A DNA stretch of 24,974 nt from Phaeoceros laevis (lineage: Eukaryota; Anthocerotophyta; Anthocerotopsida; Notothyladales): the NCBI GenBank assembly GCA_049999765.1, contig JBNGIQ010009412.1, positions 170,569-195,542 of the forward strand. The letters run 5' to 3'. The position numbers and the translations under genes were made by a program. How positions within the stretch are numbered: position 1 is the stretch's first letter; each line of letters starts with the position of its first letter. A model generated the notes under the pieces. The model was not told where the DNA came from. It searched no databases and was given only the letters and a program-made list of their open reading frames with translations. Positions 1-10,804 of this stretch are shown piece after piece.

Positions 1-1118
1 GTGGCGCTGTCCAATGATCTGAAAGGTAGGACAACCAGTCCACGTCCTGACCATTACTTGGTGAAGGCTGCATTTGCGTTTCTGGCACCAATGCCGTGTG
101 ATGCGAGAGGGTGGAAGGAGTTGTGGATTTTTTTTGGCTGAGGGTTGGCTGGAACGTTTTCTTTACGCCTTCTGATCCATCCAATCTTGCAACAGCGAAG
201 CCAGTTGTGACGTCCCTGTTGGATGGTTCTGCTATTAGAGAGGTGTTGGCGGATGAGGATGACTTTGCAGTGCTGGCTGAAAGTCTGTTCACAAAGCTGG
301 ATGTTGATGAGAACGGCAAGCTGAGTAGGAACGAGCTGCAGCCAGCATTGTTGCAGCTCGGTGTTGAGCTGGGAGTCCCTACAACTGCAGGTGAGAAGTT
401 TAGGTCTAAGGTATAGCTTAGTGAAGTTGACAGAGATGTTGGCAGTTGTTTGCAAGACAAGAACAGGAGTATTTCTTTTCTGACTGGTGAAAGTTTGTTG
501 TGCTGTCTCTTCTCAGCAGACAAACCTGATGCTGAGGCACTCGTCGATAAGCTGTTCCAGAAGCATGGGGCTGAAGGAAGCCAAGACCTAGGGCAGGCTC
601 AGTTTGCAAACCTGCTTCAGGACATGCTGCTCGACCTGGCCGACTCGCTGAAAGCAAACCCTGTGGTAGTGGTCCATGATGGTCTGGACCCCACCAATTT
701 CGTCAAAGCACCAGCTCTTGAAGAGGTGAGCTCTACTGTCCTGCAAGCATCTGTCCGTGCTTTGGCTGTCGTTCTGTTCTTCATTTGCACGAAGACTGAA
801 GGAATGGATGTTGTTGGTGGACAGATCATGGCGGATCAGGAAAAACTGGATGAAGTTACCGAGGGATTTTTCAGGGCTCTGGACGTGAATCAAGATGGAA
901 AGCTGGACAAAGAAGAAGTTAAACCATTGTTCATGCTGGACAGTCATGCTCTTCCTCCATTGGTAGCTGAGGAAATAGCGGTGAACAACATCAATACCGT
1001 CTTCCCAGATGGGGAAGCAGAAGTTCCAGGCGAGATCAGCAAATCCGAGTTCGCAGATTTCATGGAAGTGGTATTAGAGGGTTATGCGTCAAACCTGAAG
1101 GACTCTGCAGAGGAATAG
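1..1118 (+). CDS. EF-hand calcium-binding protein, 5' partial, multi-exon
   Basis: Predicted exons are 1-25 (tentative, open to the left edge), 196-390, 517-725 and 825-1118, with stop TAG at 1116-1118. Introns 26-195, 391-516 and 726-824 have GT/AG ends, and the reading frame continues across each. Two canonical 12-residue EF-hand loops are visible: DVDENGKLSRNE (about 300-335) and DVNQDGKLDKEE (882-917), with acidic or Asn residues at positions 1, 3 and 5, Gly at 6 and Glu at 12. Each is followed by a second helix-loop-helix whose loop has lost most ligands, so it probably binds two calcium ions. The segment LLDGSAIREVLADEDDF and the overall layout resemble the small plant EF-hand family that includes Arabidopsis At1g64850 (from memory). 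Intron 3 is 99 bases with no stop, so its retention would keep the frame. No in-frame ATG precedes the EF-hand exon, so the start lies left of the window. The exact role is unknown; a calcium sensor is an inference. Confidence 0.82.
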
Positions 1119-1863
1119 ACGCCAAGAAGCCTCCGTGTTCTGTTACTGAGACAAGTTGGCTGCAACTCGTCGTGTACAACGGTTACATCCACTCGAACTT
1201 CAGTAGGTAGCTTAGGTTCTCGCCGAACTCACTCGGTGAGCAGTTCCTGCGAATCGGTATACTGGCCACAAAGGTAGCGTGTTCCAGGCTAGAAAAGGCA
1301 GCCTGCAGCTCGTTTATCGATGATTCTCTTTTTCTAGCATGTATAGAAGTCCTCATTTTGGCTTTCAATATCCATGCTGACGTAGGGCATTGGGAGCAGA
1401 CCCTGGGTCCTAATCTTCTGGGCACGTACAAATGTCAAAGTGCTTACTTCACAGATGCTTCTAGCTAATAGCATCTATGCCGACGCCTCTAGGTGGGGTG
1501 ATGCCGAAGGATCCATGGCTTGCGGGAAAGGTGCAAGTGCGTAAAACAAGACATGAACTCATGCATATGTTTTGCACTTCACTGTCAGACCAGTTTGTTT
1601 TTCAACGACATGAAACATCGTACCGGACGACTCTCTTTGCTAGACTACTCGAAATTCTATGATGAGTCCAACCACCCAAGCGTCACAAGTTCGGGGATCG
1701 GCGGTGCCATGAGTCGACTGACACGTTCTTCTGCCCAGTGTGCCGACAAGGGTGTCACCTCAGTTACAAGTCATTAAAACGCAAGTGTACAACTTACGAG
1801 TCTATTCACGAAATCACAAGTTGGTTAGCAAAACGACATGTCGAGCTCAATGCAGGACGTGTA
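1119..1863. other. intergenic, no gene seen
   Basis: This stretch holds the 3' flank of the EF-hand gene and the downstream flank of the tRNA gene. Only short open frames without recognisable domains occur on either strand. A run of four A at 1830-1833 reads TTTT on the minus strand and could end RNA polymerase III transcription of the tRNA. Confidence 0.5.
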
Positions 1864-1934
1864 TGCGCAGCCGGGGAATCGAACCCCGGTCAGTACCGTG
1901 GGAGGGTACTATGATACCACTACACCAGCTGCGC
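1864..1934 (-). tRNA. tRNA-Gly (anticodon CCC)
   Basis: On the minus strand a 71-base cloverleaf folds without mismatch in the acceptor: 5' GCGCAGC pairs with 3' GCTGCGC, followed by discriminator A at 1864. The T arm is CGGGG-TTCGATT-CCCCG, which includes the B box, and the D arm contains the A box TGGTGTAGTGG. The anticodon stem closes a 7-base loop CTCCCAC, giving anticodon CCC (complement of 1900-1902), which reads glycine GGG codons. No intron is present and CCA is not encoded, as expected for a nuclear eukaryotic tRNA. A T-run about 30 bases downstream (complement of 1830-1833) may be the terminator. It stands alone, with no neighbouring tRNA genes. Confidence 0.95.
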
Positions 1935-2383
1935 GACTGTTTAACACTGAGTGTCCTTTTTTTACTTTCTTTTTGTTCCTAGCGGTCATCGTTTGTTTCA
2001 TGAGTTGCACATGTCTCATCAAACAGAAAGTGCCTGTTAAAATGCTTCAAATGGTGTGAGGAAGGAAGGAAGGATTTCCAGCTTGGGGTAAAAACGACCG
2101 GTAAGGAGTCTATAGGACGTGAGCGCCCAGGTAGGGCCACTTGATGAGTATCCAGCTTTACTCATGCGCAGGAGAACCGGAAGCTAATGTTTTTCGGCCA
2201 CGTTACACCTCAATTCCCCGCCGCCTCTGCCTCGCTCTCGCTGACATTCCACCTCAAACGTTTCCTGCACTTGTGATGCCCTTGGGAACATTCTGACCTG
2301 CTTCCTCTCCCGGGCGCGGCTGCTGCCAGGACTGGCGAGCGGCTGGACGGCTTGCGCCAGCCTCAGCTGGAGGAACGGGGAGG
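1935..2383. other. intergenic, no gene seen
   Basis: This is the upstream flank of the tRNA gene and of the possible gene that begins at 2384. It contains T-rich stretches around 1957-1980 and a short purine-rich run near 2060-2072. No coding, RNA or repeat feature is evident. Confidence 0.4.
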
Positions 2384-2990
2384 ATGCGGAAATTCTGGCT
2401 GGCTCTGGAGGTGATATTCTTTGCCATGGCCGTGGGTGTCATCAGTGGGATGACATGGCGGGAAACAATGTTTTTTTTTGTTAAAGAATTATACTCTTTT
2501 TGCTCAATGTCCTGTGTGTCCGAGGAGGTTGAGAGAAGGCTTTTAGATTTTCTTTTGCTGTTGGCTGGGAAGATTCTAACATGTGCCTATCGTGACAGAG
2601 AAACCATTTGTAATGTCCAGGTCTCAAAAACTGAGGAAGATGAGGATAGTTTTGCAGTCCCAGCCGAAAATCTGTGTTTGTGTTATTAGGTTCATGTGAA
2701 GAGACAAGCTGAGTGGAAGAGAACTTCAACCAGCCTCACCTTCAGGTACCAGTTTGGTTGTTAGCTCTTCCATGCTGTTTGTGACTCGAGTCATTCTAAC
2801 AGCTGTCGTACGTACGTCGTTGAATAGCACTCAATAGGACAGTTTCAGAAGCATGATGCGGAAGGGAGTTCTGAAGGACCGACCGGGGAATTTGGCTCAC
2901 TTTACTCCAGACATGTTGGTCAATCCGGCCGGCTGGCTGAAAGAAACCCCTGCTGTGAGACTGATCCCGACCTCAAAGTGGCCTGGGTGA
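2384..2990 (+). CDS. possible small membrane protein, unrecognised
   Basis: An ATG at 2384 opens a hydrophobic segment (LEVIFFAMAVGVISGMTW) that could be one membrane helix. A second exon is suggested at 2690-2745, after the acceptor TTATTAG and before the donor CAG|GTACC, coding for the basic stretch VHVKRQAEWKRTSTSLTF. A third, 2849-2990, follows the acceptor TTTCAG, restores the frame (AG+A gives Arg) and ends at TGA 2988-2990 after LIPTSKWPG. The phases of exons 2 and 3 agree. The weak point is the donor of the first exon: the hydrophobic frame reads on to a TAG at 2687-2689, and the best phase-0 donors (GAG|GTGATA at 2411, GCC|GTGGGT) would cut away part of the hydrophobic segment. I do not recognise the protein and assign no function. 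It could also be two unrelated fragments. Confidence 0.4.
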
Positions 2991-4090
2991 GCTATCCAGC
3001 GGTCCGGATCCCAGGTGACTAAACTACAGATCTTGAAGAGGTGAGCTGTCCTAGCATTCCTGCCTTCGCCTGGAGTTTTGTGATCGGACAGCATTTAAAT
3101 CCAAGGATGTCTGTGGTGTTCAAAGCAGAATAAATGAAGGCACACAGGGATTGTCAGAGCCCTGGATGTGACTTCAGCACGGAAACCTAGGCTCCCGAAG
3201 AGGATACATTCCTACCGATTTAGGTTGGCTACTCTGGAGGACCTGTTGCCTTGTGGATAGGACCTGCAAAATCTGGAGCTCAAAACTTGCTCAGTGCCTG
3301 ATGCAGGTGGCCTGAATCTCAGGATTTGACGTAGGGCCCTGAAAGGAGAGCGCCTGAGAGCGTACATCCTCTCAGGGAACGGCCATTGACGTGTGCGGAC
3401 ACCGTCGTCTCTATGTCAATCCCGGATTGTCGAAGGAAGTTGAGAACTGCCTCCGCTTGCCCCTGCTGACCACTGTGACATTCTGCTTACAAAAAAAACA
3501 GAACCACGGCCGCGCCCCCGCCTCGAGTTGGCTCGTTGTTGCCGGATTCTTTCGAATGTTGCCCGGTTTGCAAAACCACACCTTCCGTGGTCGACGTTGC
3601 GGGCCTTCCCAAAGCAGACGGGAGAAGCTATCGAAGGGCAGGTCATCTTTTCTTGCCTTCTCAGATGTGAGATAGGCAAGGCGGCATTTGTGAGGGCGGA
3701 GCGAGGCGGACAGACAGAAGCGAGGACGTGGGTGCCGGTCCGGGTGTGGCTGCTGCAACTCCAGAGACAGCGCCAGCGGGGCCATCTCAGCCAGGACCTC
3801 AAAAGGAACGTTGGGGTTGTGACTTGGACATTCTTGGAAAGCCTTGTCCTCCGAACCCCAACTGCCGCTCCGGCCCTGTGCAAATGTTCACGAGGAAAGC
3901 GCTCAAGGTTCCTTGAGCTCTACTTTGTGCCGGACTGGTGTCTGTGCCGGATTGCTGGCTGCTAGCAGTATGTTTGATTCTTCTAAACCCTGATGGTTCG
4001 CTCTTCTGCTGGTTGGAAGCAGTGACGCAGGTTCTGGTGAGGTGTGGTTGCAACACTGGGCCCCCAGGCCTCAAGCTCTGACGGTGACGC
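2991..4090. other. upstream region of the EAF7-like gene, possible extra exon at 3671-3916
   Basis: No recognisable gene lies here. A frame open on the + strand from 3671 to the TGA at 3914-3916 ends with a cysteine-rich segment (WGCDLDILGKPCPPNPNC) that looks more protein-like than its surroundings. It has no start codon and no clear acceptor, so I leave it as a possible exon only. The region may also hold the promoter and 5' leader of the gene starting at 4091. Confidence 0.3.
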
Positions 4091-5031
4091 ATGGGGAATT
4101 CAGGCGGCGAAGAGGACGCAGTAGCAGCAGCACCGACAGGCTCAGGCTCGCACACGGATCCGACCACACCTGCGACTGCTCCCCCTTCCTCGTCCTCGTC
4201 ACCACCAAAGGTGGTAGCATCTCTAATCCTGAACAGAAGAGCTGACGAAGCGGTAACGCAATTGTGTTTGATTTCCTCGTTGGTTTTTTGTTTGTCCAAA
4301 ACTTTAGGGTTTAAATCAGGTTGAAGTAGAGCTGAGGCTCCTTGAAGCGCTGGAAACATACCATCCTGCCAAACTTCAAGGTATCTCACCAGCCTTTGAG
4401 TCATTGGTTGTATGAGGCATGATAGAATAGCAATTATTGTCCAGCGAGTACGACCCTCAACAAAAAGTGGGCAAACAAAAACCTGTTTGTTTCATTCTGG
4501 CTTCAGAAAATGAAACGCAAGAGATTGCCCAGTTTCCAAGCAAAACATGTACATGTACTGTTGTTGAGCAATGCCTAACCGCTTTCAGAATGCCTCCCAT
4601 CACGCGCTGACATGTGGGGTGATTTGCAGGAATGCATAGACATTTTGTCCTGTTCGGGCTGATGGAAAACTTGGAAAGACGGTTGGCTGAAACCCTGGTT
4701 TCGTTTCCATTTCATGATGGGCAGATTGATATGTAGACGAGAAGCAGTGAAGCAACGTATTGTCGCCTGTGCAGGCTAAACCAGCGGTTCACACCTGATG
4801 AGGTCCTACAACTGCTGGAACGTTTTTATAATTTAGAAATGCTGGTCAGTACGTCCTTCCACTGAGTCCACTCCGCCCTCGTCATAAGAAACCCTCTTCC
4901 ACTGGCCTATAACCTATTCTGTCGCTGCTACCCTCTAGAAACCCGATGATGACGAAATGGAGCTTCTGAGTCAGGAGGAGGACTTCACTCTGCCCTCGTC
5001 AATGTTCGTGGCGTCGGAGGACTCGTCGTAA
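4091..5031 (+). CDS. EAF7/MRGBP (CT20 family) subunit of NuA4 histone acetyltransferase
   Basis: Exons are 4091-4210, 4320-4380, 4630-4681, 4775-4844 and 4939-5031, totalling 396 bases for 131 residues. All four introns have GT/AG ends and their phases (0, 1, 2, 0) close exactly. The start was chosen as the first ATG in frame before a Ser/Thr/Pro-rich N-terminus of about 40 residues. Next comes VEVELRLLEALETYHPAKLQ, then a basic HRHF motif, LFGLMENLERR, the helical segment FTPDEVLQLLERFYNLEML, and the acidic end KPDDDEMELLSQEEDF. This order and the R-H-F, FYNLEML and EEDF signatures match the EAF7/MRGBP family, a small subunit of the NuA4 (TIP60-type) complex that acetylates histones H4 and H2A in the nucleus. 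Length fits plant members. Family assignment is from motif recognition without an alignment. Confidence 0.88.
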
Positions 5032-6635
5032 GAGTCCAGTTTGAGCGTTGTGACATACCCACCGGTCATGCGGCGGATGATGTACAGGTAACGTTTCTGC
5101 TAGTCCACTTCGAAAGAAGGGGATGCCTGCACTTGCATTTACATGTGTTTCCTTTCCGGGTCTAGCAGTTCCACTCACCCTCAATCTATGCTGTGCAGAT
5201 GTATGTAGTCGTGGAAGATATCAGCAGGCTTGGTATTCATCGCTACCTAACAACCCTGATATGCACAGTGCGAGATTGGTACCTGTTAGACCAGAATGCT
5301 CCTAAACCTCAAATTTTAACGAGTTGGTTGCCTGGTTTGCAGGCTGTTTCTGGATGGTAAGGTACAGGGAGGATCGTGTGTCGGTGTCCAAGGGGAGCCT
5401 TAGTCAGCAGCACTGCTCGTCCATCCATTTCTGTCTAGCTGGAATCATGCTTGGTGAAGGACGTGTCGAGGCCAGGGCGGCCTGGGCAAGCCAAGATGTG
5501 TTTATTTAATTGTTGCCAAGCAGTGGCGTGTCCCAAAGTGACCATTCACTCATGTTTTTGATTCGCGTTCAGGCGTCATAGCCTCACGGCTGCATACGCC
5601 TAATGATAAATAAATAATAATTAAATAAAGCAGTGGGGTGTACCGCACTTGAATTATAAAACTTCATCCGCTGCGTCCACCGGGTGACCCACTCAGTCTT
5701 GCTGGCCTTCGCAGAGTGGACACCTACCATGCACTCTGGACGAGCTGTTAGCTGCTGTCTCGCCGTCCAGCTTGTCAAAGAAGGGCTTTAGACTACTACG
5801 CATCGTTTGGCATCTTCCACTCGACTTCTTCAAGGCGAAATTAGGCAATCCGCAATTTGTTTAATATTTTCAGGACCCAAACATTAGGAAACCACCAATG
5901 ATCTGTCCGAAGCCGATCTGAACTGTTGTCACCAAACATCAATCAGGCAAACAGCGTAATAAGCTGAGGAGCCTCACCAGACAGATAGATCCGTGGAAAA
6001 CAGACCTTCCGCTCGCGAAAGTTGACCGCACGCTGCCAGAGCACGCAAGTTGGTGGCTATTTCAGGCAGGATCTACCTCTCGTTTCCGGGACTCCGTCAT
6101 GTTGAACGCCTCTCAGATCTTAGCTGCGCTCCTGATAGTCAAATGCGGGCTTGTACCGGTAGTCGCAGGGTTGTTTATAGGAACAGAGAGTAGCAGGGTG
6201 ATGCGGCAAGTCAACTGGAAAGGTCCGGAGTTGGCGAAGAAGCTCCAGCAACTGACAGTCGGTTGCTCAAGTCCCTGTGGAGACGGATTTTGCAGATATT
6301 TCAGACTTCCGCTTGAGCGCTGCAGTCGTTTTGGCTCCTTCTCCTGAATTGCGCATCACCCATAATCCTAGGACGAGGATGAAATTGCGAAAAAGGCTGA
6401 CAGATGTCTTGGGAATTTTGACTCTTGAGGTGTGGTCTGCTCCTGCCGTCCCCGCGGATTTGTAGTAGCTGTGTTGCAGTAGCCACCTTTTCTTCTTCTT
6501 GAATCCCAGAGTTGAATTTGTAGAAGGCGAGTATTGTCGTGTTGCAGGCGAGCAGTGTGGTAGTCTCAGCTTGATCTTGGGAATTTGGGGGTTCTAGTGT
6601 GTGTGAGCCTAGGCTGGCCTTTCTGCATTTTCGCC
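5032..6635. other. intergenic between the EAF7-like and ARM genes
   Basis: The stretch should contain the 3' UTR of the EAF7-like gene and the promoter and 5' leader of the ARM gene. An AT-rich island at about 5605-5632 has overlapping AATAAA-type hexamers on the + strand and could be the polyadenylation region of the upstream gene, about 580 bases after its stop. The short open frames here have no recognisable domain, and the longest are about 80 residues. Confidence 0.4.
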
Positions 6636-9600
6636 ATGGACAAGCCCAAAAAACATGTAGGATTCAGTGAGCCTCATAGAATTGAGGGAGATGGGGGGGA
6701 GCAAGTGGTGATGCCCTCCAAAAGCATTTTGGGGGGCATCTTCATTCCCAAGCGCACCCAGTCAGTCCTCTCACACAGCAGCCAAGGCACTGACACGCCT
6801 TCTCCTTTCTCTCCTGATTACCCCGCTACTCCTGGTGGAACGAGCTTTGGGCCTAACACTCGAAGGCAAGGTCATCGCAAAGGTGGAAAAGACCGAGATC
6901 TGGAGATCGATGAGCCCACCGGTGATTCCTTCCGGGAGGATGAGGAGCACAAGTGGTATGGGCAGAAAGACAAGATGGCTCCAGAGTCTGCCATTACACT
7001 GTTTGCATTCCGGATAGCCATTCTGGAGAAGATTGCCAGTAATCTAGGGACTGTGGCATTCCTGTGGGCAACGGTGGTGCTGTTGGGAGGGTTTGCCACC
7101 ACTGCCAAGATCACTGATTTCTGGGTTGTCTCTGTCCTGCTCTTCACTGAGGGAGTGAGAATCTTTGGGAGAAGCCATGAACTGGAGTGGCAGCATGTGG
7201 CATCCAAGTCCACCACCCATTTTGCAGACAGTGCCAGGAGAGCCACCACTAAGGTGTACAAGGTAATCTTTCCTGAATGCATGTTCCTCGATGCAAGCTG
7301 AGATAGATCTTCCCATATTCTTTGACAATTTGCATCTTGCTGCTACGAAGTTTCAACCTACGGTCAGCTAACCTACACATACATTTTTTTACAACGTCTG
7401 TGCAGCTTGGATCGTCTGCCGTGCACTTGAGTTCTCGGGTTGTGAGAACTACAATCGGTTCCCTGATTCACAAGCCTGACGGTGCTGAACATGGCGTGGA
7501 TCTCCATCATCCAGAGGCTGATGAGAAGACAAATGCTCCAGCAGTTCCAGCCCCGCTGCAGAAGAGCGTCTCTGCACCCACTGTTCTCACGAAGGGTCCT
7601 GGTGATGACAGGGCAATGAAACTCCTGAAGCTGGCAGCAGCGAAACCAGGGGGGATGACAACCCAGATGAAGCGAACATGGTCCACAGATGTGGTTCCCC
7701 TGATACCCTATACCCGCCTCGCCCTCTTCTCCTCTCAGGCTATCAGCCTGTACCTCTATTGGCTGCAGATAGCTTCTGCACTCTTGAGCATTGGGCTGTC
7801 CACATGGAGACTGTATTTACATAACTTCACCAACGCCGAATCTGAGGTTTCTCTTGGGATGGCTGCAGACAACCTGGTCCTGGGACTGGTCCTCTTCTAC
7901 GGCCTGGCACTGGCTGAGGCGGCCATCTTCCTTATTGAGAGGGGGTACTGGGAGCTCAAGCTCACCCATGAGAACCTGCTGGTGAAAGTGAGTGATGACT
8001 ACCACTTGCCATCAGAGCTACAGGAAGTAGTGAAGTCCTTTTTCTATGAAGTTTACAGCAAGAGCTTGAATGGCAGTGTGTTCGATGGGCTGGACATGGA
8101 CCTGGTACCTTACGCCCTCGAACTCATCCAGAGTGACACCGCCAAGCTGCAGCTTCAGGGCTCTCAGGTGCTGACAGCATTTGTCAAGGACCCTTCCACT
8201 GCTGAGGAAACCTTGAGACGGATTGGAACCACTCCAGGGATGTTCGAACGGCTGGTAGAGATGTTGTCATGGCACAATGAGAATGAGGAGGAGATTCGCA
8301 CCGCAGCTGCTGAGATCGTGTGCAGGCTGGTGTTCTTCAACCGCAACACTTTTCGTATTGCGGGAGTAGCTGGCGCAGTGGAGGGGATAGTCTGTCTGCT
8401 GTACGAGCAAGAATGGAGGGGTCCAGAGTCCCTGAAAACGTCTGAAGCAGGCCTGAAGTTGCGACTTCTAGGCCTCCGCATCCTCAAGTACTTGTCCAAG
8501 GACCACAACAACAGGGCCAAGATCGGGACCACCAGAGGCCTGCTAGGAATACTGGTCACTCTCATCCAGGTCAGAAGCGAGTCGGACCTGGACAGCCACG
8601 AATCAGGAGACTACGTCAAGTGCTTTAAGAAGTCATTGCAACTGCTGAGCATGATGGCCTCCTCTCCTGGCGAGTCAGGAAAGCAGCTGCGGACCTCCAT
8701 CCTCCATGTCATTAGTGCTGTGAGGAATCTGAGGGACATCCTGCAATATGGGTCTCAGTGCCCCGACATTCAGAAGTGTGCTGTGGACCTGCTCACTTAC
8801 CTGGCTATGGACGATGATGTCAAGACCAGGGACTCCATTGGCAGCACAGGGGGGTTGATAAGGAATCTGGTAGCCCTTCTGCTTGTCAAGAAGCGTTGGA
8901 CAGCAGAGGAGACTGCCCAACCTGATGTCCAGAAAGAGCTCATTAACCTAGCAGTGGATGCTGGGGAGGCCCTCAACTTGCTTGCTCTCCAAAACTCCAA
9001 GAATTGCAGAAGGATGATAGCAATGATCGACCCGGAAACTGGGCAGCGAGTTCCCACACTGCAACACCTGATGGAACTTGTTGCCGATGCAGATCTGGGA
9101 GCCACAGCTGCAAAACTTCTTCGCTCCTTCAGTGCATATGCTTGCCCTGAGGACCAAAATCAGATTGTCACCATCATCCCTGTTGCCTTTCAAGTGTTGC
9201 AGCAACAGAAAGGCAAGCACCAAGAAGCTGCAGTAGGTTTGGCTTCCAAAGCTCTTCAGGTCCTGCACCAGGCCTGGAAACATGAGGACGCCCTTCAAGA
9301 CGCCCAGCTACTTGACAGCATCTTCACAGAGGCTGGAGTTGACAAAAAAAGTTTTGTACAGGACATTATGCTCCTCATTCCTTCCAAGACCAGGCTTCCA
9401 AGGATTAGGCGTCACGGCGTAGAGCTCATGACCATACTTATGGAGTGGGATCCGTTTTTTGTGACGGAGTTCAGGGAAGCAGGCTTGGTTAGGAAGCTCC
9501 ACCTCATGCTTGATACCATATGGGACATCGAGAACTTTTATATTTTTTCAGGCAATGTGGGACTCACACGCCATGAGCAGGACATGGAAGACCTGGTATG

Positions 9601-9646
9601 GAGTGCCTTGAGCAAGCTTACATCCCCTACCCAAACAGGTTCGTAG
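6636..9646 (+). CDS. membrane-anchored armadillo-repeat protein, 955 aa
   Basis: There are two exons, 6636-7262 and 7406-9646, and intron 7263-7405 (GTAATC...TGCAG) falls between codons. The ATG at 6636 sits in a good context (TCGCCATGG) and is the first plausible one. Residues 1 to about 115 are polar and probably disordered. Two hydrophobic helices follow at about 137-158 and 160-178, then a polar loop and two more at about 325-347 and 367-388. From about 411 to the end the protein is alpha-helical with the Leu/Ala pattern of armadillo repeats. Segments such as TDFWVVSVLLFTEGVRIFGR and ENFYIFSGNVGL match the plant family annotated as ARM repeat superfamily proteins (for example Arabidopsis At5g18980 and At3g06210, from memory). 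These are membrane proteins of unknown biochemical role; the ARM part presumably binds partner proteins. The stop lies inside a tandem duplication. Confidence 0.9.
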
Positions 9647-9920
9647 TCCCGTTCGGCTACAGCTCCCCACCTCCACGTTGAAGCACTACTTTGGATACAG
9701 AAAAGGGCTGTTTTTTTCGACACGCAGTAGACCACCACATTCAACCATGGGCAGGACATGGAAGACCTGGTATGGAGTGCTTTGAGCAAGCCCCACCCAA
9801 ACAGGTTCATACTCCCGTTCGGCTACAGCTCGAGGTTGACATGCCACCTCCACGTTGAAGCCACTACTTGGATCCAGAAAAGGCTGTTTCTTTCGACACG
9901 CAGTAGACCACCACATTCAA
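9571..9920 (+). repeat. tandem duplication of the ARM gene 3' end, two copies of about 175 bp
   Basis: Copy 1 (9571-9744) starts in the last coding codons and runs past the stop; copy 2 (9745-9920) follows directly. Both begin with CCATGRGCAGGACATGGAAG and end with CAGTAGACCACCACATTCAA. They differ by scattered substitutions and small indels. The stop codon of copy 1 (GGTTCGTAG) reads GGTTCATAC in copy 2, so copy 2 no longer carries that stop. Because copy 1 ends translation first, copy 2 lies in the 3' UTR. Confidence 0.9.
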
Positions 9921-9978
9921 TCAGCATCGTCCTTGCTGTGTATTCTAAAATCAAGTCACTTGTGTAAAACCGAGTGAG

Positions 9979-9984
9979 AATAAA
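9979..9984 (+). promoter_or_regulatory. poly(A) signal AATAAA of the ARM gene
   Basis: A canonical AATAAA lies 333 bases after the ARM gene stop, just beyond the duplicated block. It is the first such hexamer on the + strand after the coding region, which supports it as the polyadenylation signal. This is inferred from position only. Confidence 0.5.
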
Positions 9985-10804
9985 ACATACATTCTTGCCC
10001 GCAACAACAAGCTTTTTGGACGGCCTACAACTCTAGAATTAAGGACCAGAGTAGAAGATGTTCGAAGATCTCATGCCTCTTGCAATATTTGGCTAAGAGG
10101 CAAAAGCACAATTTGCTCAAAGGGTAATACTATCATATTCTGAGATAATGGCGGATGAGTGATTGCTGAACGATGCAAGCATAATCTTTTGCAAAAGTTA
10201 TAGTTCAGCAAGGAGGAAAATCCTAGAAGCCACGCTATTGCGCAAATGCTGCAAGTTAAAACCATCAGAAGTAATGTACAAGTATACAAGGTAAGTTGGT
10301 ACAGGATGTGGAAGATTGCCCACGTGCGTCTGACGTTAGTCTGTTCTGCTTGTGGATCGTCTACATTCAACCACCTTTGCTGGAAAGGTATGCAATTGCT
10401 TTGCACCCTTGGGTTGTGAACTGCTCGATAACGAGTTCTCGCCCCTCCGTTAAGGCCTTGCAGTCCTATCCTTGCACTTGATTCCAACCTACCGACAGAC
10501 TTCTACCTACTGGTTTACACCTGATCAGATGACCAGTTGGATACACTTCCAGCCTGTCCTTCCCCTGTAACACCCAATGCCACCAAGCAGGTGGCAAAAG
10601 TGAAGTGATCCCTGCAGCGGAGATTACGTGATGTGTGTAGACCCACTTCACCCTCATTCACCACTCCCCATTTGCCCTTACAAGCGAGCTCCCTACGTGA
10701 TATCAGTGGATTAGAAAGAAACCTAGATGATCTTGCATTGTGCGGCTTTGCTCTCTTATGGCAATAACAGCACAATCACTTAACCATACCCCTACCACCA
10801 GTTC
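9985..10804. other. region between convergent genes, no gene seen
   Basis: This is the spacer between the end of the ARM gene (+) and the end of the RopGAP gene (-). It probably holds part of the RopGAP 3' UTR. I saw no AATAAA on the minus strand. The open frames have no recognisable domains. Confidence 0.4.

Noticed and set aside
8164-9298. Open frames of 100-133 codons antisense to the ARM gene
   Set aside because: They are shadows of a long coding exon with biased codon use and resemble no known protein.
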